Assembly (NCBI RefSeq): GCF_014529535.1
Contig: NW_023503372.1
Coordinates: 314,075 to 378,074, forward strand
Direction: 5' to 3'
Length of the DNA: 64,000 nt
From: Bradysia coprophila
Taxonomy: Eukaryota; Arthropoda; Insecta; Diptera; Sciaridae
Shown piece by piece: positions 27,701-36,700 of the stretch. Every line of letters begins with the position of its first letter. Position 1 is the first letter of the stretch. A program made the translations under genes and the position numbers. The notes below the pieces were generated by a model, which did no database searches, had not been told where the DNA came from, and saw nothing but the letters and a program-made list of their open reading frames with translations.

Positions 27701-30700
27701 TAATCCCAATAACCAAATCGAGGTCCATTCAACAAGTACAACTAAGAGATCCAAAACAAAACCTACGCATTTTTTTGTGGTACAACATACATCGAAAAAT
27801 GCTCTAAAACTGTAGAAGTTGAATATGAAATTCAAACCGTAAACAATGTCATAAACGGCAGTCAACCCATCACCCTGTAAATGTTCAATTGTTTTCACAA
27901 TTTCATACATTTATTGACATCGATGCTCATTATTTCTGTTTTTATTTCGTATATAAGATACACAACAATTTATTCAAACGAAAAAAAAAAGACGGAACGA
28001 ACCAGCAACATTGAAATGAATTCTATTTTGTCGTTCGATGTCGTCAGTTTGAACGATTTAAGAAAGACAGAAACCTAGCTGTAATGATGATAAATGATAT
28101 AATTGTGATGTTTGTGTGACCCTTTCAGTTAAAAAAATAAATTATTTGTCAATGGTTTTGCGATCGCAAAAATATTAAATTGAAAATCGGTTTAATAAAT
28201 GAATGCGGAAAAAAGTGGAGGGAATCAATAACATTATCAGAAAATAAATGCTTGTGCGTGCTTGTAATTTAATATAAAGAGATAAAGACATCAACGGTAT
28301 GGGAGGCATACATTATAGGGCGAGCGATTTGCGATACAACATTGGCTTTTATGTGTGTAGTAAGCTGTTAATGTTTCATTTTCGTTATTTAGATTTCATT
28401 CCAGCTTGGATTCAGTTTTAACGGCCAGAGCATCGTCAGTCATTAAATCTGATACTTTATTTGTTTAAAGAACATTTACTGGTTTCATTCAAAATCTTGT
28501 ACTTCATAAATCTTACCATACGCGTTGCTATATAAGTAAACATGATCCAGAGCAAATCATTTCTTTTGTCTTTGCTATCGATAACATGTGACAAATTGAT
28601 CTTACACGGTCGATTGTAGAACATTTTCTAAGCTCTAGTTCATCATATTGTAAGATATTTGGATCCCGATGTTTCATTCTACCCATTATTACGATGGCTA
28701 TCTAAAATCCTGGCAAGATTTTGAAGTCGAACCGGTGAAATTTCATATTTTATTTACATTTCTCAAGTTAAAACGTTGTGATGAATTTTGTTTTGACAAT
28801 TGCCACTTTAACAACAAACGAGTGGTGCCACTTACCTACTTAATGATAACTGTAGACGATAACTCCTGATGTTAAATCTTTTTCGAGCAAGTGTTGTGAA
28901 ATCTTCAAATCTGTTACTTCCTTTGATTAAAATTTTCATAATCTTGTACTTCACTGGTTTTAACATAATTTTTGCTATATCACAGAACACTTACATCAGC
29001 CAAATCTAATTACTTATTTTTGTCGCCCGTGTCGATAACATATGAATTTTCGTTTCTCAAAGAATATTGGATAATGAAGGTGTCAGAAGTAAATGTGTTT
29101 GAGTATGTGAATATTCACATTCTCATTGAGCTCTGGTGGAAAACACACGCATGTACCAGATTATTATTCTAGCAGGAAATTGTTTTTATTATTTTGTTCG
29201 CGAGAAGAATGCGGAATTATCCATACCGGCAAGAGCAAGTGCTCCATCAAAGTTACATTCATTGTTCCAATCCGATCCATTGTTTCCTACCCTTACTTCT
29301 TCTTCTGTCACTGGAATCACAGTTTTCAGCAGGAAGTCATTAGGGAGTCTTCCATCCAATGATGATAATTCCTCATCGTCAAGGTACCCAAAAGTGTAAA
29401 ACCTAAAGACGACAATCGCTAAAGATATGCACACCAGTCTTAGATGCTCGACCACAAGAACAAATAGAATCAAAAGACCGATAAGAGGTGATCGTTAAGC
29501 TTGCAGTGATCCGTTATTCCCCCACCACTCGCCTAATTTCCGATCTGGTGCACTCGCCTAATTTCCGATCTGGTGCACTCGCCTAATTTCCGATCTGGTG
29601 AGCATCAGACACACTTCGGTTTATATTCTCAATACATCAGGTCGAAAGAGCTTTTTGAATATACCTCCAATGGCATCTATACCATAGCTGGGTGGTGTTC
29701 ATCTTTGAACCAGAGAAAATGAGGAATCCTCATAATGTTCTAAGACAAGTTTGCAAGGAAAAACCAAAACAAAAAACTTATCGAAACCGAACAATATAAT
29801 CTAGGACTCTACTGTGTGTGTCCAAGGGCGACACATAAATACAGCTCGTGTTATGTGCTTTTTGGCGCCCAACGAACACAATAATGTGAAAGAAAATTAT
29901 CTCCAGGTACAATCGTCACCCGTCGTTTTTGTTTTTTCTTCCTTCTTTTGTATTCTTCGGTACAAGATTATTGAAAAGTAATTAATTGCTAAAGGAGGCA
30001 AAAAGAAAACGAACAATACCCGTTACGTTGCAACAGTTAAGATGCGTTAACATAAATCATTATAACCAACGAGCTAAGTAACGTATACCTATCCATTTTC
30101 CCATATTAAAATTAAAAATCACACTTTAATCTTTAACAACTTTTTGTGTTGCTGTTGTTGTTGTTCTGTCTTTAGGTTTTTGTTTTGGAAAAACAAAGAC
30201 TAAAAATAATATATTTTTAAGCCACAAAGTTTACCAGAAAAAATAATAAATTACTGCGGTGGTTATATATATACCACCATATGGAAAAGAGAGTCTCTTG
30301 TAAGTGTACTTGTTGTTTATAGTTTGTTCTTATTTTTACAAAAGATAATGCAGGTATAGCTCATTTTGTTGTGCCAATGTTAATTACGTGAACTAAATTA
30401 TCAGATGAAAAGTTGCACGGTTTAACCAGCTCTCTTCCATATAGACAGTTTCATAAAAAATAAATAAAGAAAAAAAAAGTCTGGCGAAAAAACCAACCAA
30501 CAACCAAAAGCAACACCACCTTACAATATACAAAATAAAACCTCACATTAACATCATGTTGGTTTAGAATTGAAGACTTGCGAGCAATTTATCTCAGTTC
30601 GTCGTTGTTGTTTTTTCTCTGGTTCTATTTCCCTGTTTTAAACAAAATGTACAACAGAAAAAAAGAACGACCGTCCATGCTTAGCGCGCTTAGAAGGAAG

Positions 30701-33700
30701 AACTAAAAATTACAAAAAGTTTCTTATCAATTATGGTTAGTTTTATTCTTTTCCAAGTGTAATTTGTTTTCAAAAGGCAATTTATTTGAGATTAAGCAAA
30801 CGATGTAAAATTTATGTTTGAATTGTTCGGTCTCTCGGTATTGTATACCCACCTAGATATATACACATAAAACATCGTAACATTGTACAATTCTTACGAC
30901 GTTCACATACATTTTTTTTGTACTTCTTCTTCTTCTCTTAAATAATTTTGCAATTATATGATTCGCCAGCGATTTCAATGAAAACGCAACATAATCTAGG
31001 CTAAAAAAAAACCGATGGAACTTACAGCCTGTCAAAGTTATTGGATTAGCGAATTAAATTTATTGAGTGTAAGCAGGGATTGATGATATCCACGGCGCAA
31101 AAATACTGAAATGGTATTTGTATATATATACCCAGCACTAATCAGTACTCAATCTAACAAACTTGCGCTAAACGTATTTTCCGTTTTGATTCGATTCAGT
31201 TGTCGAAGAAAGAGGCAATTTAACATCTTTATGGTGCATACCGAAGCGACTGAATCTTACGTGTATCTATCTACATGGAATTTTTTTTGTGATTTGATTT
31301 GAAGAAATTCACATTTCGCTGTTCGTTTGTTTGAAGAAAATGTATTTAATATTGAAGAAGTTCGACCAAACCAGAGTCCATACGAGTCTGAGTCCATACG
31401 ATTTTTTTTATCAGACCCTAAACCCATATTTACATTGATGTAGATGCACTGTGTTCTTAACGTGTAACGTGTAAAGTCCTAACAGGACTATGTCCTATAT
31501 CTATTTTTATTCATTCGGTGTTTTCTCGCTGCCTTTGGTAAATTTCATGTGGCACATCTAATGCCTAAAAAAGCATTTATCACTCGGTGGCATAAATAAC
31601 TATTTTCGCGTGAGGGAATCCTTTTTCTACGTCGATAAAAAAGTCTTTACTCACTGCATCCCCAAAAAAAGGTCATTACTGCATTGTAATGAGCGTTAAA
31701 GAGATAAAGACATCAACAGTATGGGAGGCCCTTCGGCTCTGGCTGCAACCGTTACACTCGGCAAAATACGAAGTTCCAACAAGAAGAAATAGTCAGTACA
31801 TCTCGTTCTCTATTTTTCTATTATGTCAGCAAATAATTATTTGACCTGTCTTTATGAATGCAGCCGTTACTTCCCGACCCCGGCTGCATCACAAACATCA
31901 AAATAAAATATTCTTTCATTCCTTTAAAAAATTTTAACAATGTTTTCTCTGACCGAATCAACATTTTTAGTCACAGCTCCGTATCGAATAATTGGTCGTT
32001 GGAGATTTAAAGTAACAAAAACGTGAATTTACCTGAAACTGATTGACCTGAACCTGATTTGATAAGTTTTCACCTGACCTGAAACCTGAAATATTGTAAT
32101 TAAATCAACCCTCCTGGTCAGGTTTCAGGTTGACTAATTTTTTTTTAAAGAAATTCGAATGGAAATCTCTTGAAACTTCAGGTCAACCTGAGACCTGACA
32201 ACTTTCAAAAAACTTGAGGTTCAGGCCGAGTCTGGCTGCTTCATAAAAAAATATCTGACCCCAGGACCTCAGGCGACCTATTCCAGGCCTTCTATTCGTT
32301 CCTTTATTTCAAACTAAAACTTTCATTCATAAAATATACCAATCTAATGTCGTAGCGTTAATTCGTCCATTGGTGTACGGACAAATCGAATGTTCCATTA
32401 GCTAAGAACTTCACGTATTTTGTGAAGTTCACATTTAGACTGTCACATCAATGATGTCGGGTAATAATGTTGATACGATGCATAATCGGAAAGAAAGACA
32501 GCAACAACAAAAAAAAACACACCAAACAGCCGAGAAGCATACTTAATCAGGGCATTTAAAAGACCGACACAGCATGAAATTATTTCTTTTTCATATTCGT
32601 GAACGGATTATGATATGGTCGATTCGAATTTCTTCACTTTATTTCCATTGTTTTACCAACAAAAAAACAAAATCTGAAATTATGTTAAGTGATAAGCCTC
32701 CTTTTTCTCGGCCATTGTCGATCATAGCCGGTCTCGGGCAGGTCATAACAGTTCTACATCGGTTTTTATCGAAACGATAACCGTTCAGCTTTCATGGTGG
32801 TTTACACCGTGAAGATTACTTTTGTTGGTTTAATGAATAAAAAGAAAATATTTTGAATTGAAATTACGTTGAGATCTCACGTTGCGCGCTGATTTTGTGT
32901 TCTCTGTACTCTCAATTAGCATTAAATTTCAATAAAATCAAACATCTTCTTTGAAACAACGGGTATCATTATTAGCTATCACACCCTTTTTTCGAGCCAC
33001 CCACACACATATATATATAGCTACATCTCTATACAGATAGCACACACTCCTTTCCATTGAAAAACCTGGGTTACAATTTATATCCCATTTAATTTTACAT
33101 TGTGATTGTTACCCACAATGTTATTTCACCGATCCCTTCCAGCAGCTAAAAACTCTTCGGTTGTTTTAAAAACACCATTCATATACCACATCAACATACC
33201 TTTAATACCCATTAGTACCAAAATAAAGCAAAATCTTTGCGCAAACTTTTCATTAAGTTTTGCGAGACTTATATGTATACACATTTTCGAAAGGAGGACT
33301 TTATAGATATGGAAAAAGCCCCCGAGGTGGGAGTCATATAATGAACATATTTCACATGAAAGTCGTTGGTACAAACACTAGAGAATAAATTATGTTTTAC
33401 TTTTTGCCTAGGCATGTATGTTTTTAAGGAAAAGCCACTGATAATAAACGTGTGCTGTATGAACACATCACTTTTAGTATACGCGCTTGTATTACATCAT
33501 AGCATTTAATAGTGGAGAGATCGCGATAATTTTAGTTCATTTCTTTTTTGTTTCTTGTAATGTTTGCAATTAAGAAATTTAATGTCAAAAGTGAAATTTC
33601 CTTTTTGCAAAAATAATTGTAGTGACTGAGTAAGGAGTGGGAGTTTTGATTAAATTTCATCAAATAATAACGCAAGTTTAAAAGTGTGTCATCAGACCGA

Positions 33701-36700
33701 GGGACTAACCACTAGAATATGTAACAGTAGTTCCAAAACTCCATTAAATTTCAATTTTGTAGAAATAATCTGTATGACTGAACTGGGGGCATAAGGGGTC
33801 ATAATTATACAGGAAACGCCAGGCATTTATTGCGGAATTATATTGGCCAAAAAAATTGAAGAAAAGCTCTTAAATTCTATTGGTTATGGTCGAAGGATTA
33901 CCGAAGGGCCTTTTGGTTTATGTTTGGAAAAAAGGCAACGACGGGCCTTTTAAAAAATATCTTCATACGACGCCCGTTGAAACAGTTTTATGTGAAATCA
34001 TTTATTTTGTTCATTTATTCACTAATCAATACATTTACTTCTTCATTAATTCAAACACTCATTTATTCGTTCAATTATTCATTTGTTCATTTATTAATTT
34101 ATTATTCGTTCATTCACTCATTTATTTGTTCATTTATTCAATCATTTCTTCATTTATTCATTTTTCGTTCATTCACTCATTAATTTATTCATTTGTTCAT
34201 TTATTCGTTTATTTGTTCAATCTTCCATTTACGGCCATTCATTCATTTATTTGCATATTCATTCATTGGTTCATTTTTTACGTTGCTTTTTCAATTCAAT
34301 CATTCAATTATATGTTGTAGTTCATCATTCATTCAAAATGTCTTGCGAAATGTCTCGCTTGAAAGAAAAAACTTCCTCCATTATAAGATTTCCGTTACAA
34401 AAAAATTTTCTGAAAATTAATTTCTCATATGTGTGGTGTGATTAACCATATTTTCTCCACTGAAAAGGTCATAAGAAAATCACGTTCTGTTGACACTTTG
34501 TCTGATGACATTTCGGGGCAGAACATGTCTATTTTCTACCCTTTTATTTTGACAGGGAGAAATAGAAATCTTCTACCCTGAACTGTCACCTTTGTTTTAG
34601 TTGTATCTAATTGAAATGTTTTGGTTTCTTGAAAGTGAATAGGAAGGAAATTTTGATTAGAGCGATTCGCGGCCTTCGGTCTGTTCTAATCGCAAAACTC
34701 TTCTTACAGCTTCCTATTTGGTTCCCTCGGTAAACAAATAATTATTTCAATTCAAATAACAATAGGTGCTTGATCTTCCTATTATATTCGAATTGCATAG
34801 ATTCATACAAGTTCATGATTTCACCAAAACATTACAGCGAAGGAAAACCTCCATCCATTCGACAGACCCTACTATATATACAACAAAAAGGGAAAATATT
34901 TTCACACAGACATGAAGTTGTAAATGTTAGTTATAATGACGATAAGAGCATAAGTTAACATCCCGAAAAGGAAAGTTTTTCCGTGATAGTGGAAAATTGT
35001 TTGTGAAGTTCTACCTTAAGCAGTCACAGAGACATAAATCCCTGCATGATACAGCCGAAGTGGGAAATGTACATTTTATTTGTGGATTTTAAGCATCACA
35101 TAAAATTTGAAACAAACAAAACAGATTAGCTGTGTTGGATGTGCTGCTGTGAAGGTGGGAGAGGGGGTGAAAATTTAAGTTTTAGATCAGAATCGGGGTG
35201 TTAAATAGTGGTGCGGTAAGTGAGAAGTTCCTAATGGGATTGGATAATTGCTGTTTGATATAACAAAAGGGCTAATGAAATTTTACTGCTGCCGTGTCGG
35301 TGGTGTTAACGATGTGCGTCTGTTTAAGGTTTATTTAAAAGTCTGCAACAAACATTTGTTTGTCGTTAGGACATACCTCATGTGGCCAATGACTCAAAAT
35401 TATATTTTAAAACTTCAGATTCACTGTCGGCCAATCGAAAAATCCTAATAAAATTTCCAATTTTAATTCCAGGTACGGGCAACACAAACAACGATGGCAC
35501 CTACAAACCATCATTTCTAACCGATCAGGAACTTAAGCATCTAATCCTTGAAGCAGCCGACGGATTTCTTTTTGTCGTTTCTTGTGATACTGGACGAATC
35601 ATTTATGTGTCGGATTCGGTCCAGCCGGTGTTGAATCACTCACAAAATGATTGGTACAATTCGTCGCTGTTCGAGAACATTCATCCGGACGATCGGGAAA
35701 AAGTTCGAGAACAATTATCAACTCAGGAACCGCAGAATACCGGCAGAATTCTGGACTTGAAAACTGGTACGGTGAAAAAGGAGGGACATCAATGTAAGTT
35801 ATACTGGACCACGTTCGATTTAATTGAACTTTTTTTTTGAATGAAAATGTTTTTATTCCAATAGCATCCATGAGACTGCACATGGGTTCACGTCGTGGTT
35901 TTATATGTCGAATGAAAGTAGGCAACGTTAGTTCGGACAGTATGGTCGCTCCACATTTGAATCGATTGAAACAACGAAATTCGTTGGGCCCGTCACGAGA
36001 TGGAGTCAACTATGCCGTCGTTCATTGTACAGGCTACATAAAGAATTGGCCACCGACCGACATCTATCCGAACGTTCAAATGGACCGAAATCAAGAGGAT
36101 GACATGCACGCCCACTGTTGTTTGGTGGCAATCGGTCGATTACAGGTCACATCTACGGCAAATTCCTCGGATCTGGCTGGTGGCAACAGTAATAACGAAT
36201 TCATATCTCGTCATGCGATGGATGGAAAATTTACGTTTGTTGATCAGAGGGTGATGCACGTGCTGGGATACAATCCTACCGATTTATTGGGCAAAAGTTG
36301 TTACGACTTCGTGCACCTGGAAGACCAAGGACATATGAAAGAGAATTTCGAATTGGTACTGAAGCAGAAGGGACAAATGTCGCATGTTATGTACCGTTTT
36401 CGGACGAAGAATCGCGAATGGGTGTGGTTGAGGACACAGGCGTACGCATTTTTGAATCCCTTTTCCGAAGACGTCGAGTATATTGTGTGTACAAACAGTT
36501 TTAAGCCGATGAATGCGGGTGCTCAGGAACTGGCCACGCCCGAACATGAACAAGTCTATCAGGCACCAGGCATCGATTATTCACTGCAAGCGGGAGGAAG
36601 ACGAGATCCGACTCCGACGGCAGCTGGTAAGATGAAATTGAAATGCAGAAGTGTGGATGGGTCGGTTTTACCATTACGGATTGTTTGTCTTTCAGTTTAC

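Larger units (their letters stand above)
17033..35472 (+). other. tgo: tgo 18.4-kb intron, repeat-rich
   Basis: It contains dispersed-repeat copies (17082, 19030, 25720, 28444, 28906), a hairpin element (19552-19671), an 18-bp tandem array (21844-21897), a hAT-type element (22237-23690), a palindromic element (27335-27492), a 25-bp triplicate (29526-29600), CCTGAC-rich sequence near 32040-32290 and an ATTC/ATTT microsatellite (34000-34340). No nested gene is established; weak minus-strand open frames at 27910-27659 and 29473-29189 are discussed under findings. Confidence 0.8.

Noticed and set aside
33880..34320. 146-codon plus-strand frame, one of the longest apart from the conserved genes
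   Set aside because: It is a translation of the ATTC/ATTT microsatellite (Phe/Ile/His/Ser repeats) and has no other content.
34000..34340. CRISPR-like or other regularly spaced repeat
   Set aside because: The spacing is a simple tetranucleotide repeat in a eukaryotic genome; there are no spacers.
35599..36009. 136-codon minus-strand frame opposite the PAS exons
   Set aside because: Shadow of the tgo coding exons on the other strand.
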